From positions 1-64,000 of the forward strand of contig NZ_BMTP01000011.1 of the NCBI RefSeq assembly GCF_014649735.1: DNA of 64,000 bases, given 5' to 3'. Both the position numbers and the translations under genes were made by a program. Numbering within the stretch: the first letter of the stretch is position 1; each line of letters begins with the position of its first letter. This stretch comes from Streptomyces lavendofoliae. Lineage in GTDB: Bacteria; Actinomycetota; Actinomycetes; Streptomycetales; Streptomycetaceae. Below, in pieces: positions 6,539 through 14,689 of the stretch. Under the pieces are notes generated by a model, which did no database searches, was not told where the DNA came from, and worked only from the letters and a program-made list of their open reading frames with translations.

Positions 6539-7441
6539 TCAGGCTCCGGTTGCGGCGAGGGCGCGCAGGGCCGCCTCGTGCGCCGTGTCGAGTGCCCGGT
6601 CGGCGGGGACGGGTACGTCGGGGATCACTCCGACGCCCTCCCAGTTGGTGCCGGTGACGGTGTTGACCGTACGAGCGCTGGGGACCGTCACGAGGACGTG
6701 CTCGGCCACCGGGTACCGGGCGGTGGGGTGGGCGCCGCCCCGGGTCGTCTCGCCGTACACCGTCGCCCGGCCGTGGGCCTGGAGCGTGTACGCCACGTCC
6801 TCGCCGCCCGAGAACGTCAGGGCGCTGGTCAGCACGTGGACCGGCCGGTCCAGGTAGCGCGGGGCGGGGAGGTGGGCGACGGTCCAGAACTGGCGGGTGG
6901 AGTCGGTCGGGCGGTCGTAGATGTCGTTGAGGTGCACCTGGTCGTCCGGGAAGAAGTAGCTGCACCACATCGCCGCGCCCTCGGGGGCGCCGCCCCGGCA
7001 GCCGCGGAGGTCGAGTATCAGGGCCGAACTGCGGGCGACCAGCTCCATCGCCGCGCCGATCGCCCGCCCGCCCTCGCCCGCGTCCGCGATGCGCCGGATG
7101 TCGACGAGCCCGACGCCGCCGTCCAGCAGCTCGAACCGGCGGATGCCCTGGTTCTCCGCCCTGAGCAGTTCGAGGAAGGCCGACCGGCCGTCGTCCGCGA
7201 CCGCCGGGTCCATGTCCTGCGGCTCGTCCGTCCACAGCAGCCGGAGGTGCTTGTCCGGGCAGACCTCCTGGAGGTCGGCGGTGACCGCCTCGCAGAGCGC
7301 CGGGCCCTCCAGGCCCTCGTACGCGCCGGCGCCGAGGCGCCGACGGATCGCGGTGTCGATGGCCGCGGTCCTGCCGGGGAAGACGTATCCGGCGGTGATC
7401 CGGTCCAGGGCGCGGGTGATGATCTCTGCGTTGGCGGGCAT
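6539..7441 (-). CDS. S41 family peptidase (C-terminal processing/tricorn-like)
   Basis: 300 residues without a signal peptide. The N-terminal helical domain (ITRALDRITAGYVFPGRTAA) resembles the IRBP/retinoid-binding-type S41 N-domain. The catalytic half has SALILDLRGCRGGAPEGAAM and the nucleophile region LTFSGGEDVAYTLQAHGRAT, then GETTRGGAHPTARYPVAEHV, all characteristic of S41. There is no PDZ domain. A cytoplasmic serine protease or a carboxylic-ester-cleaving relative is likely. ATG at 7441; the gene is isolated and convergent with the DUF6233 gene. Confidence 0.82.
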   Translation of the reverse strand: MPANAEIITRALDRITAGYVFPGRTAAIDTAIRRRLGAGAYEGLEGPALCEAVTADLQEVCPDKHLRLLWTDEPQDMDPAVADDGRSAFLELLRAENQGIRRFELLDGGVGLVDIRRIADAGEGGRAIGAAMELVARSSALILDLRGCRGGAPEGAAMWCSYFFPDDQVHLNDIYDRPTDSTRQFWTVAHLPAPRYLDRPVHVLTSALTFSGGEDVAYTLQAHGRATVYGETTRGGAHPTARYPVAEHVLVTVPSARTVNTVTGTNWEGVGVIPDVPVPADRALDTAHEAALRALAATGA

Positions 7442-7569
7442 GACCGGTCATCGTAGGCCGCCAACGCCCTTTCCTCGAACGCTTTTACGCGGCACGGACG
7501 GCCGGCCGCACGGCACGGCGGCGGTTATTGGGATGCGGCCCGACCGGCCCCTGCGTAGGGTCGACGCCC

Positions 7570-8073
7570 GTGGAACCGCTCAGTGAGAAACAGATCCGCT
7601 CGTCCTTCGTGAACTGCACCAAGGGCGAGGCCATGCGGCTGAAGCTGCCCGCCGACTTCGCCGACCTGCCCTGGGAGGACCTGGACTTCCTGGGCTGGGT
7701 GGACCCCGGAGCTCCGCTGAGGGCCCATCTCGTCCTGCCCCGCGCGGACGGTCCGCTGGGGATCACCCTGCGCGTGCCGGCGGTGGGACGGACCAGTGCG
7801 GTGAAGTCCAGCCTGTGCCAGATCTGCCTCACCGGACACGCCTCCTCGGGGGTCACCCTGCTCGCCGCCCCGCTCGCGGGCGCACGGGGCCGCGAGGGCA
7901 ACACCGTCGGCGTCTACGTCTGCTCCGACCTCGCCTGCCCCTTGTACGTACGGGGGAAGCGACAGCCGAAACTGCGTTCCGGACGGTACGAGGAGTCCCT
8001 CACCGTGGAGGAGCGGGTCTCCCGCATGGCCGGAAACCTGGACGCGTTCGCCGCCAAGGTCACCGGCGGCTGA
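7570..8073 (+). CDS. FBP-type treble-clef zinc-finger protein (EF-G binding family)
   Basis: 167 residues. It begins VEPLSEKQIRSSFVNCTKGE and has a helical-hairpin N-terminus. The C-terminal zinc motif is SSLCQICLTGHASSGVTLLA followed by VGVYVCSDLACPLYVRGKR, so CxxC pairs with a later CxxxxC, as in FBP_C domains. Family members such as FusB bind EF-G on the ribosome and can release it from fusidic acid; actinobacterial members are only presumed to act there. GTG at 7570 is chosen because TAGGGT (7556-7561) lies 8 nt upstream, giving a leaderless mRNA. Confidence 0.8.
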   Translation: MEPLSEKQIRSSFVNCTKGEAMRLKLPADFADLPWEDLDFLGWVDPGAPLRAHLVLPRADGPLGITLRVPAVGRTSAVKSSLCQICLTGHASSGVTLLAAPLAGARGREGNTVGVYVCSDLACPLYVRGKRQPKLRSGRYEESLTVEERVSRMAGNLDAFAAKVTGG

Positions 8074-8102
8074 GACGTCCCTCGCGCCGTTCCGCCCGCC
8101 CC

Positions 8103-8145
8103 CCGCCCCGCCCGCTCCCGCCCGGGGCGGGAGCGGGCGGGGCGG
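8103..8145 (+). terminator. Very strong GC hairpin after the FBP gene
   Basis: A perfect 18-bp stem (8103-8120 with 8128-8145) with a 7-nt loop starts 30 bp after the stop at 8073. No U-tract follows. It separates the FBP gene from the next gene on the same strand. Confidence 0.8.
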
Positions 8146-8227
8146 TATGGGGAGCATGGAGGGACAATACGGACAGGGAGCGCCGTTGCTCCCGCGTACG
8201 AGTCCATCGGCACGAAGCGGGGCTGCC

Positions 8228-8515
8228 ATGGAGCACGAACCGGAAGCACGCATCATCGGACGGATCGAGCGGGGGCTCACCAGCGACGATCCGGAACTCG
8301 CCGCCCGGATGGACACGCTCAACGCCCGGTTCTCCGAGGAGGGCCGGGGCGGCGGGCCCGTCCCGCCGAGAGCGAGGCGGAGCCGTCGCGCCCGGACCGT
8401 CCTGGTTCTGGTGGTCATCGCCCTCGTGGGGCTGTTCCTCACGATGATCCTCAACGCGTCGTCGGGGGAGACCCCGGCCCCGCCCAGCAGTCTCGTCCCG
8501 GCCGCGTCCCTGTGA
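8228..8515 (+). CDS. DUF3040-like small membrane protein
   Basis: 95 residues. The N-terminal helix (EARIIGRIERGLTSDDPELAA) resembles DUF3040, in which a short E-x-x-L-x-x-I-E-x-x-L-x-x-DDP stretch precedes membrane segments. One membrane helix follows, VLVLVVIALVGLFLTMIL, then an outer Pro/Ser tail. Many actinobacteria have such proteins near stress genes; no activity is known. ATG 8228 is preferred over the in-frame ATGs at 8147 and 8156 because these would add a low-complexity leader. A second in-frame start cannot be excluded. Confidence 0.7.
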   Translation: MEHEPEARIIGRIERGLTSDDPELAARMDTLNARFSEEGRGGGPVPPRARRSRRARTVLVLVVIALVGLFLTMILNASSGETPAPPSSLVPAASL

Positions 8516-8553
8516 GCGGGCCGGGCCGGCCCCGCCGGGGCCGTCCCGGCCCG

Positions 8554-8718
8554 TCAGCCGCGACCGGGCGCGATGCGCCCGAACGCGGACCGGACCCGGT
8601 CGTGGCGCCGCACGTCCGTCCACACGTCGGCCGGGTGCGGACGTGACACGTACCAGGCCCAGGCACTCGCGCCGAGGCCGGTCAGCAGGGGGACGGCCAG
8701 CCAGGCCAGTGCGGCCAC
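8554..8718 (-). CDS. 54-residue single-pass membrane protein
   Basis: A small gene with a GTG start at 8718. It begins VAALAWLAVPLLTGLGASAW and has one hydrophobic segment through residue 24, followed by a charged cytoplasmic-type tail (DVWTDVRRHDRVRSAFGRIA). A near-ideal ribosome binding site, AAGGGAG, lies 7 nt upstream of the start on that strand, and codons have high G/C in third position. It lies downstream of the Hsp20 gene on the same strand (79 bp gap), so it may be co-transcribed with it. No family is recognised. Confidence 0.68.
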   Translation of the reverse strand: MAALAWLAVPLLTGLGASAWAWYVSRPHPADVWTDVRRHDRVRSAFGRIAPGRG

Positions 8719-8797
8719 AGTGATCTCCCTTCGGATCGGTCGAGGAACGCGCGCGCCGGTGGGCGCGCCCCGCGCGGGGCGCGCCCACCGGTCAGGG

Positions 8798-9223
8798 TCA
8801 GGACAGCAGTTCCCTGCGGCCGCCGCCGGTGGTGATCTCGATCTTGCGTGGCTTGGCCTGCTCGGCGAGCGGGATGCGCAGGCTCAGCACTCCCGCGTCG
8901 TACGCCGCCTCGATGCGCTCCGTGTCGAGGGTCTCGCCGAGGAACACCTGGCGGGTGAAGGTGCCGGTGGGCCGCTCGGAGATCACCGGCTCGACGCCCT
9001 CCCCGCCGGCCACGGGCTTGCGCTCGGCCTGGACGGTCAGCACGTTCCGCTCGACCTTCAGGTCCACCGTGTCGGGGTCGACGCCCGGCAGGTCGAACAT
9101 GACCCGCACCGAGCCGTCCTCGCGCCAGGCGTCCATCGGCATCGCCGCAGGGCGCCGCGCACCGTCGAAGAGCTGCTGAGTGAAGCGGTCCAGCTCACGG
9201 AAGGGGTCCGTCCGCATCAGCAT
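8798..9223 (-). CDS. Hsp20/alpha-crystallin small heat-shock protein
   Basis: 141 residues. An N-terminal arm with FRELDRFTQQLFDGARRPAA leads into the alpha-crystallin domain (about 45-135): DLPGVDPDTVDLKVERNVLT, the dimer-loop stretch, and the consensus AAYDAGVLSLRIPLAEQAKP. It should be an ATP-independent holdase that oligomerises under heat stress. GAGGAGG precedes the start by 10 nt. The promoter carries repeated AACTTG elements resembling heat-shock repressor half sites, so it is probably heat-inducible. Divergent from rtcB. Confidence 0.93.
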   Translation of the reverse strand: MLMRTDPFRELDRFTQQLFDGARRPAAMPMDAWREDGSVRVMFDLPGVDPDTVDLKVERNVLTVQAERKPVAGGEGVEPVISERPTGTFTRQVFLGETLDTERIEAAYDAGVLSLRIPLAEQAKPRKIEITTGGGRRELLS

Positions 9224-9293
9224 CGAGTCGTCGCCTCCTCGTCGTCGTCATCCTTAGTCGTGGTGAGTCAAGCGCGGTGGCTCGCTCGACATT

Positions 9294-9335
9294 TATATAG
9301 CTCGCACCAGACAAGTTGACAAGTTCGGACTCAAG
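9294..9335 (-). promoter_or_regulatory. Hsp20 promoter with repeated operator-like elements
   Basis: On the minus strand TTGTCA (9322-9317) is followed after 17 bp by TATATA (9299-9294), an excellent vegetative promoter placing transcription start about 60 nt before the ATG. AACTTG occurs three times just upstream and over the -35 (AACTTGAGT, AACTTGTC, AACTTGTC), and CTTGACTC recurs at 9272-9265 in the leader. CTTGAGT is one half of the HspR HAIR consensus; the inverted second half is imperfect. Confidence 0.7.
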
Positions 9336-9533
9336 TTTCCTGCCCGATGTCGCGCGGTGGCGGTACGGTTTGCGCCACTCCCGACGCTCCGGACCGGCCG
9401 AGGTCACCCCGACGCGCCCACGTCACACCGGAACGGCGGCCGCGTTTACCCCGTGCGGCGCGGGAAACGCGGCACGGGTGCCGGCTAAGCACGACACGGC
9501 GCCGGGGGGACGCAGGCCGCCCGGGAGGCTGGG

Positions 9534-10943
9534 ATGGAGTACGTCGAAGAGGGCCCCTACCGCTACCGCATCGCCCCGCGAGGGTCCATGCGCGTGCCGG
9601 GTGTGGTGTTCGCGTCCCGGGCGCTGCTGAGGGACGCCGAGAAGTCGCTGGAACAGGTCGTCGACGTGGCGGCCCTGCCGGGCATCGTGGAAGCCTCGTA
9701 CGCCATGCCCGACGTCCACTGGGGCTACGGCTTTCCCATCGGGGGAGTGGCCGCCACCGACGTCGGCGACGGCGGTGTGGTCTCGCCCGGCGGAGTCGGG
9801 TTCGACATCTCCTGCGGGGTGCGGCTGCTCGCGGCCGACTGCGACCGCCGGAGCCTGGAGCCCGTGCTCCCCTCGCTCATGGACGGACTCGGCCGTGTCG
9901 TCCCGCGCGGCGCCGGGCCGGGCGGCGTCTGGCCGGTGACCGGCGCCCAGCTGGAACGGATCCTTCGGGACGGTTCGCGGTACGCGGTGGAGGAGGGGCA
10001 CGGCGAGGAGCGGGACCTGTGGCGCTGCGAGGACGGCGGAGCCGTCGCCGACGCGGACCCCGAACGGGTGGACGACCGCGCCCGGGAGCGGGGGCTCGGC
10101 CAGGTCGGCAGCCTCGGCTCGGGGAACCACTTCCTGGAGGTCCAGCAGGTGGCCGAGGTCTACGACGAGCCCGTGGCCGCCGCGTTCGGCCTCGCGGCCG
10201 GCCAGGTGTGCGTGATGATCCACTGCGGCTCGCGGGGGCTCGGCCACCAGATCTGCTCGGACCACGTACGGCTGATGGACCGGGCCATGGCGCGGTACGG
10301 GATCACCGTCCCCGACCGGCAGCTGGCGTGCGCCCCGGTCGACTCGCCCGAGGGCCGCGCCTACCTGGGCGCGATGGCCGCCGCCGCCAACTACGGCCGC
10401 GCCAACCGGCAGCTGCTGGCCGAGGCCGCACGACGGGAGTTCCGCCGCGCGGCCGGCGCGAGCCTGGCGCTGGTGTACGACGTGTCCCACAACCTCGCCA
10501 AGATCGAGACCCACCCGGTGCGCGGCCGCCCGCGCCGGCTGTGCGTACACCGCAAAGGAGCCACCCGGGCGTTCCCGCCCGGTCACCCCGAACTGCCCGG
10601 GGACCTGCGCGCGGTGGGCCAGCCGGTGCTCATCCCCGGCACGATGGGAACCGCCTCGTACGTCCTCACGGGCGTTCCCGGTGGCGGTGCCTTCCACTCC
10701 ACCTGCCACGGAGCGGGCCGCGTGATGAGCCGCCACCAGGCCGCGCGCACCGTCGGCGGCAAGCAGCTGCGGGAGCGGCTGGAGGCGGACGGCATCGCGG
10801 TGCGCCCGGTGTCGTGGCGCGGCCTGGCGGAGGAGACCCCCGAGGCCTACAAGGACGTCACCGAGGTGGTGGCGGCGAGCGAGGGCGCGGGGCTGGGACG
10901 GAAGGTGGCCCGCCTCGTCCCGCTGGGCGTGGTCAAGGGCTAG
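9534..10943 (+). CDS. rtcB: RtcB-type RNA ligase
   Basis: 469 residues. It joins 2',3'-cyclic phosphate or 3'-phosphate RNA ends to 5'-OH ends using GTP and Mn2+. Visible family blocks: [19 protein letters not shown] and the [14 protein letters not shown] metal-binding Asp-x-x-Cys; [21 protein letters not shown]; the His-containing [28 protein letters not shown]; and the guanylation-site block [16 protein letters not shown]. All key Cys/His residues are present. GGAGG precedes the ATG at 9534. Its cofactor archease is encoded convergently 30 bp away, which strongly supports the assignment. Confidence 0.96.
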   Translation: MEYVEEGPYRYRIAPRGSMRVPGVVFASRALLRDAEKSLEQVVDVAALPGIVEASYAMPDVHWGYGFPIGGVAATDVGDGGVVSPGGVGFDISCGVRLLAADCDRRSLEPVLPSLMDGLGRVVPRGAGPGGVWPVTGAQLERILRDGSRYAVEEGHGEERDLWRCEDGGAVADADPERVDDRARERGLGQVGSLGSGNHFLEVQQVAEVYDEPVAAAFGLAAGQVCVMIHCGSRGLGHQICSDHVRLMDRAMARYGITVPDRQLACAPVDSPEGRAYLGAMAAAANYGRANRQLLAEAARREFRRAAGASLALVYDVSHNLAKIETHPVRGRPRRLCVHRKGATRAFPPGHPELPGDLRAVGQPVLIPGTMGTASYVLTGVPGGGAFHSTCHGAGRVMSRHQAARTVGGKQLRERLEADGIAVRPVSWRGLAEETPEAYKDVTEVVAASEGAGLGRKVARLVPLGVVKG

Positions 10944-10973
10944 GCCGTGCCCGCACTCGCCCACCCGTCGGCG

Positions 10974-11429
10974 TCAGACGTCGACCGTCACCGCGCACGA
11001 CCATCCGTAGGGGTCCGGGGCCAGTCGCAGCTCGTGCCAGGACACGGCCTTCGGCACCGCACCGGTGATCGGCACCGACGCCACGTCCGTCACCGCCATG
11101 CGGACGTCCAGCCCGCCCTCCACCGTCTCCACCTCGACGTCGACCGGCACATCACCGTCCACCTCCAGTCGGAACACCACCTCGTCCAGCAACGCCGCCA
11201 GCAGGTCGTCGTCGCTGCACTCCGTCACCTGCACCTGCCGTACGGCGGTCGCCCGTTGCCCCGACAGGTCCGCGAAGCACTCGACCATGCCGAGCACCGC
11301 CTCCACCAGGCACTGCTCGCGACTTCCGCCCCACGCCTCGACGCGCACGTCAGCCGTGTGCGGCACCGTCCGGTGCCCGCTCGCCCCGGGGCGGCGGACC
11401 CGTGTGTCGTCGTCCGTGTCACCGGCCAT
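10974..11429 (-). CDS. Archease (RtcB activator)
   Basis: 151 residues. Archease promotes formation of the RtcB-GMP intermediate and multiple turnover. The pattern HRTVPHTADVRVEAWGGSRE (HTADV motif), VLGMVECFADL, an acidic middle and a C-terminal AVSWHELRLAPDPYGWSCAV with terminal TVDV matches the family's metal-binding Asp/His positions and short conserved C-terminus. ATG 11429 is chosen because GGGAGGGG lies about 11 nt upstream and earlier starts add low-complexity sequence. It is convergent with rtcB, so the two must be balanced by separate promoters. Confidence 0.88.
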   Translation of the reverse strand: MAGDTDDDTRVRRPGASGHRTVPHTADVRVEAWGGSREQCLVEAVLGMVECFADLSGQRATAVRQVQVTECSDDDLLAALLDEVVFRLEVDGDVPVDVEVETVEGGLDVRMAVTDVASVPITGAVPKAVSWHELRLAPDPYGWSCAVTVDV

Positions 11430-13134
11430 GCCGACCGCGTGCCCCTCCCGCCCCGCCCGCATGCCTCCCGAGCGGCACCGGTTGCTCCGAACCGCCGGGA
11501 ACGCCCGTACGGGCGAAGGCCGCCGCACCGTCGTCGCCGGGGGGCGCGCCCTGACCGGCGGCGGACGGCTCCTCGGCGAGGAGCAGGGTCGCCAGGAGCG
11601 CCGCCGAGCGGTTGCTCAGCGCGTCGGCCGCTTCGAGGAGCCGGTGCTGGTGCGCGAGGGGCAGGGACAGCGCCACGCATCCGGCCCGGCCGGCCACGGT
11701 GAGGGGGAACGCCACGCACACCTCGTCCTCGGAGTACTCGAGCAGGTCGAACTGTGCCGCCAGCGGCCCGTGGTGGTCCAGGGCCTGGAACAGATGACGG
11801 TGATCGGTGATGGTGCGCGACGTCAGCGGGACGGGCCGGCGCCGGTCGAGGTGGTCCATCCGCTCCTCGAAGTCCAGCTGCGCCAGCAGGCTCTTGCCGA
11901 CCGCGCTGGCGTGCGCGGCCTCGCGGAACGGCACCCACTCGCGTACCGCCGGAGCGCCCGGCCCGGCGGCGTACTGCGTGATGCGGACCTCGCCGTCGGT
12001 GTAGCGACTCACGTAGACCGCCGCGCCGACCCTGTCCCGCAGCTCGGACAGCACCGTCCGCAGGGCCTCCTCGCGCTCGGTGCCCCGGTGCCCGGCCCAG
12101 ACGCGCAGGAGCGGTCCGGGGGAGTACACCCCCGGTTCCGGGACCGCCACCAGGTGCTGTTCGGCCAGCCAGGCCAGGAGGCGTTCCAGCACCGGCGCCT
12201 CCAGGCCGGTGCCGCGCGCGAGCTCGGCGGCGCTCACCGGCCCGTCCGCGCCGCCGATCGCGTGGAGCACGTCCAGTACGCGCATGGCGTGCTGCCACCG
12301 CTGGGCCGACTCGTGTGCGGACGGCACCCGCTGGGCGAGGTCCGTCAGGGACGGGGACCGCATGGGCGACGGGGTCCACAAGCGGCTGCGCCCCGCGTGG
12401 CCGCCCGGAACCCACAGGCCCCCGGCCGGTGCGGGCGCGGGCGCGAGCCCGCCGCCCCGAGTCGCCGGGCCGGACGGCCGGTCCGCCCCGTGGCCGGCGA
12501 CCGGCGCGGCCACCGGCCGCCCGGGTGCGGGCACCGCCGGGCCGGGCTGCGTGTCCGCGCGGCCGGGCACCGGTGCCACCGGCTGCGTGTCCGCGCGGCC
12601 GTCCCGGGGGCGGCCCGGGCGCCCGCCGCCCGGCGACGCGGCCGGCGGCCGTCCGAGGGCGGCGCGGACCTCGTCGGCGAACTCCGGGTCCTGCGCCGCG
12701 CCCACCCGCCCCGCCCCACCCGCGGCGACGCCCGGGCCCAGCAGCTCCCGGGCGTCGCCGTGCCCGCACCGGGCCGCCTCGGCCACCAGGAACTCCGCGT
12801 CGTCACGGCCCTCGTCCCCGAACCGGCGGTGGACGACGACCGCCAGGCGGAACAGCGCTCCGGGGTGGCCCTGTTCGCCGGCCCGGCCCAGCAGGTCCCC
12901 TGCCGTGGCCAGCTCGCCGCGCCGCAGCGCCTTGGTGCCCAGCCGGTAGAGGGAGTTCGCCATGGCCCGCTCCTCCTCCGCCGTGTCGTCGGAGACGGGG
13001 CCGCACGCCCCGTACGGCCGGTCCCAGAAGTCCCCCGCCCCCTCCAACTCCCTCAGCAGTGCGGTGAGCCCGGCCGGAACCGGCGGTTTCGAGCACTCGT
13101 CCCGCGGACCGTCGTACCTGCTCACATCACTCAC
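11419..13134 (-). CDS. Fusion regulator: Sel1/TPR-like repeats plus IclR-type HTH and effector domain
   Basis: 571 residues. N-terminal part (about 55-140): two or three helical repeats, NSLYRLGTKALRRGELATAG, then DLLGRAGEQGHPGALFRLAV and AEFLVAEAARCGHGDARELL. These have the Sel1/TPR alternation of Gly/Ala and small residues. A disordered Pro/Gly linker follows (about 160-290). C-terminal: winged helix MRVLDVLHAIGGADGPVSAA (Glu-Ala-Pro-Val-Leu recognition region) and an IclR effector domain including HASAVGKSLLAQLDFEER and YSEDEVCVAFPLTVAGRAGC. The GTG start overlaps the sigma-factor stop (GTGA), so the two are translationally coupled. Its 3' end overlaps the archease start by 11 bp. Confidence 0.78.
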   Translation of the reverse strand: MSDVSRYDGPRDECSKPPVPAGLTALLRELEGAGDFWDRPYGACGPVSDDTAEEERAMANSLYRLGTKALRRGELATAGDLLGRAGEQGHPGALFRLAVVVHRRFGDEGRDDAEFLVAEAARCGHGDARELLGPGVAAGGAGRVGAAQDPEFADEVRAALGRPPAASPGGGRPGRPRDGRADTQPVAPVPGRADTQPGPAVPAPGRPVAAPVAGHGADRPSGPATRGGGLAPAPAPAGGLWVPGGHAGRSRLWTPSPMRSPSLTDLAQRVPSAHESAQRWQHAMRVLDVLHAIGGADGPVSAAELARGTGLEAPVLERLLAWLAEQHLVAVPEPGVYSPGPLLRVWAGHRGTEREEALRTVLSELRDRVGAAVYVSRYTDGEVRITQYAAGPGAPAVREWVPFREAAHASAVGKSLLAQLDFEERMDHLDRRRPVPLTSRTITDHRHLFQALDHHGPLAAQFDLLEYSEDEVCVAFPLTVAGRAGCVALSLPLAHQHRLLEAADALSNRSAALLATLLLAEEPSAAGQGAPPGDDGAAAFARTGVPGGSEQPVPLGRHAGGAGGARGRHGR

Positions 13135-13724
13135 CTGATTCCCTTTCCGTGCATCGCCGTGTCCTTCCGCCGCTGAGGGCGGCAATGCCGTCCGAGCCGG
13201 CGCCGCAGCTCGACGACCGCCTTGTGCCGCTGGACCCGCAGGTTCTCCAGCGATATCCCGAGCACCTCGGCGATCTCCTCGTCCTCCAGCCCCCGGGCCT
13301 GAAGCTCGACGATCCGCCTGCGCGAACCCGGCGCCATCTCCTCGATGGCCGGCACCACCAACTCGTGCAGCACCCGCAGGTCCCCGGCCGGCGCGGGCGA
13401 CCGCCGCTCCTCCAGACGGGTCAGCTCGGCGTCGGCCACCAGCACCGACCGTTCGCCGCGGAACGTGCTGACGGCCATGTTGTGCGCCGCTCTCAGCAGG
13501 TAGGACATCAGGCGCTCGCCCGGGGCGGCCCGCCCCGTGACGCACGCGCGGGCTACCCGGAGGAACGCCTCCTGTGCCACGTCCTGCCCCTGGACCAGCG
13601 AGATGCGGAAGGTCCGCCGCAGGGCGTACGGCGCCTGCTCGATGTACGCCGGATAGATCTCCAGCAGGCGACGGCCGAGGCTGCCCCGCAGCCCGAGTGG
13701 CTCACCGGGCGGTACGTCGGTCAC
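13131..13724 (-). CDS. ECF-like RNA polymerase sigma factor
   Basis: 197 residues. Region 2 is recognisable in LVQGQDVAQEAFLRVARACV and MSYLLRAAHNMAVSTFRGER. Region 4 is AIEEMAPGSRRRIVELQARG followed by LEDEEIAEVLGISLENLRVQ RHKAVVELRRRL, a standard HTH. The usual D-x-E-D-x-x-Q in region 2 is altered to GQDVAQ. The GTG start at 13724 overlaps the upstream stop (GTGA) and its own stop overlaps the downstream start, so all three operon genes are coupled. No classical anti-sigma (ZAS) neighbour is present; the fusion regulator may take that role. Confidence 0.83.
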   Translation of the reverse strand: MTDVPPGEPLGLRGSLGRRLLEIYPAYIEQAPYALRRTFRISLVQGQDVAQEAFLRVARACVTGRAAPGERLMSYLLRAAHNMAVSTFRGERSVLVADAELTRLEERRSPAPAGDLRVLHELVVPAIEEMAPGSRRRIVELQARGLEDEEIAEVLGISLENLRVQRHKAVVELRRRLGRHCRPQRRKDTAMHGKGIR

Positions 13725-14050
13725 CACAGGCCGCTCTCCTCGCGGCCCCCGTCCGGGGCCGGCCGCGCCGTCCAGACGGTCAGCGCGCTGCCGTCGGCCG
13801 CCTCGTACCGCACCACCCAGGGCACCAGGCGCCCACACGGCCGCTGAGGCGTCACGCGTTCCGCGTCGAAGTCCGTGCCGCCGCGCGTGCCGGAATCCGT
13901 GCCGAAGTGCGTTCCGCGGTCCGTGCCGATGCCCGCACCCGGCGGGCGCCGGGCAAGCCGCTTCCGGAGCCGGCGCCGCACGGCATCCAGTGCCTGAGCG
14001 GCGCCCAACGCGGCCGTGACCCATCCGACCCAGTCCAGGGACGACGTCAT
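13721..14050 (-). CDS. Small protein, first gene of the sigma-factor operon
   Basis: 109 residues, no known domain. The N-terminus (SLDWVGWVTAALGAAQALDA) is amphipathic and may touch the membrane. A Gly-Thr-Asp/Arg-rich stretch (GIGTDRGTHFGTDSGTRGGT) occupies residues 41-60. A C-terminal globular part (VVRYEAADGSALTVWTARPA) follows. The DNA under the middle stretch is a degenerate 12-15 bp repeat (about 13860-13935). The start is ATG 14050, with a GGGAG about 9 nt upstream. Its stop overlaps the sigma-factor GTG. Confidence 0.6.
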   Translation of the reverse strand: MTSSLDWVGWVTAALGAAQALDAVRRRLRKRLARRPPGAGIGTDRGTHFGTDSGTRGGTDFDAERVTPQRPCGRLVPWVVRYEAADGSALTVWTARPAPDGGREESGLW

Positions 14051-14274
14051 GCAAGGGCTCCCGATCTTCCGTGAGAGGGCGCGGCGCGGTTCGCGCCGTC
14101 ACCCTTGGACGTCTCGGAGGGCCGGGACATTAACGCGTGATCACAAGAGATCGAAGATGATGGATCGGTGGCCGGCCATGACGCGATCGTGTCGAGACAT
14201 GTCGGGACGGGACGGGAGTCGACCGTCGACCGGTCGGGGTCGCGGAGCGCGGGACGGCGTCGTAGACAGAGGGC

Positions 14275-14460
14275 ATGAGCGAGGAGAAGACGTGGTGGCA
14301 TCCCGGTGAGATCGTTCCGGCCAGCGGGATCTACGAGTGCGACTGCGGAGCCGGACACCACTGGAGCACCGACGTCAAGGGGCACCGCTTCCCGCCCCTG
14401 CCGGCCGGCTGCACGGGCGGCTCGTGGTCGGTGAGGACGCAGGCGCACCCGGACGACTGA
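14275..14460 (+). CDS. Small protein with Cys/His cluster (YjzC-like)
   Basis: 61 residues. WWHPGEIVPASGIYECDCGA GHHW is followed by KGHRFPPLPAGCTGGSW. The CxC, HH and later Cys could hold a metal ion. The shape (xPGxxxPxSGxYxC...GxxFPPxPxGC) recalls small YjzC-type proteins found in many bacteria, of unknown role. TAGACA (14263-14268) lies 6 nt before the ATG, suggesting a leaderless transcript. It is divergent from the sigma operon. Confidence 0.68.
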   Translation: MSEEKTWWHPGEIVPASGIYECDCGAGHHWSTDVKGHRFPPLPAGCTGGSWSVRTQAHPDD

Positions 14461-14689
14461 GCCGCGGCACATGCGGAGTCGCCACCGGTGGCCGCGGTAT
14501 GGCGGCGGCCCAACCGCCGGGTCACCGAGCGGATGGGCGTCCTCCACGAACGCGTGCCTTCGACGACGAGCCGTGAGCCGGCACCGGTTCGAGAAGCGGA
14601 TCGCGCCGGGAGGCGGCCCATCGTCACCTCGTCGGGGGAGTACCCGGCGGCGCGGTTATGCTCGGAGCCCCCGTGCCATCCGAGGAGCC

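Noticed and set aside
11225-12769. 514-residue open frame within the fusion regulator and archease
   Set aside because: Arg/Gly/Pro repeats without any domain; shadow of two real genes.
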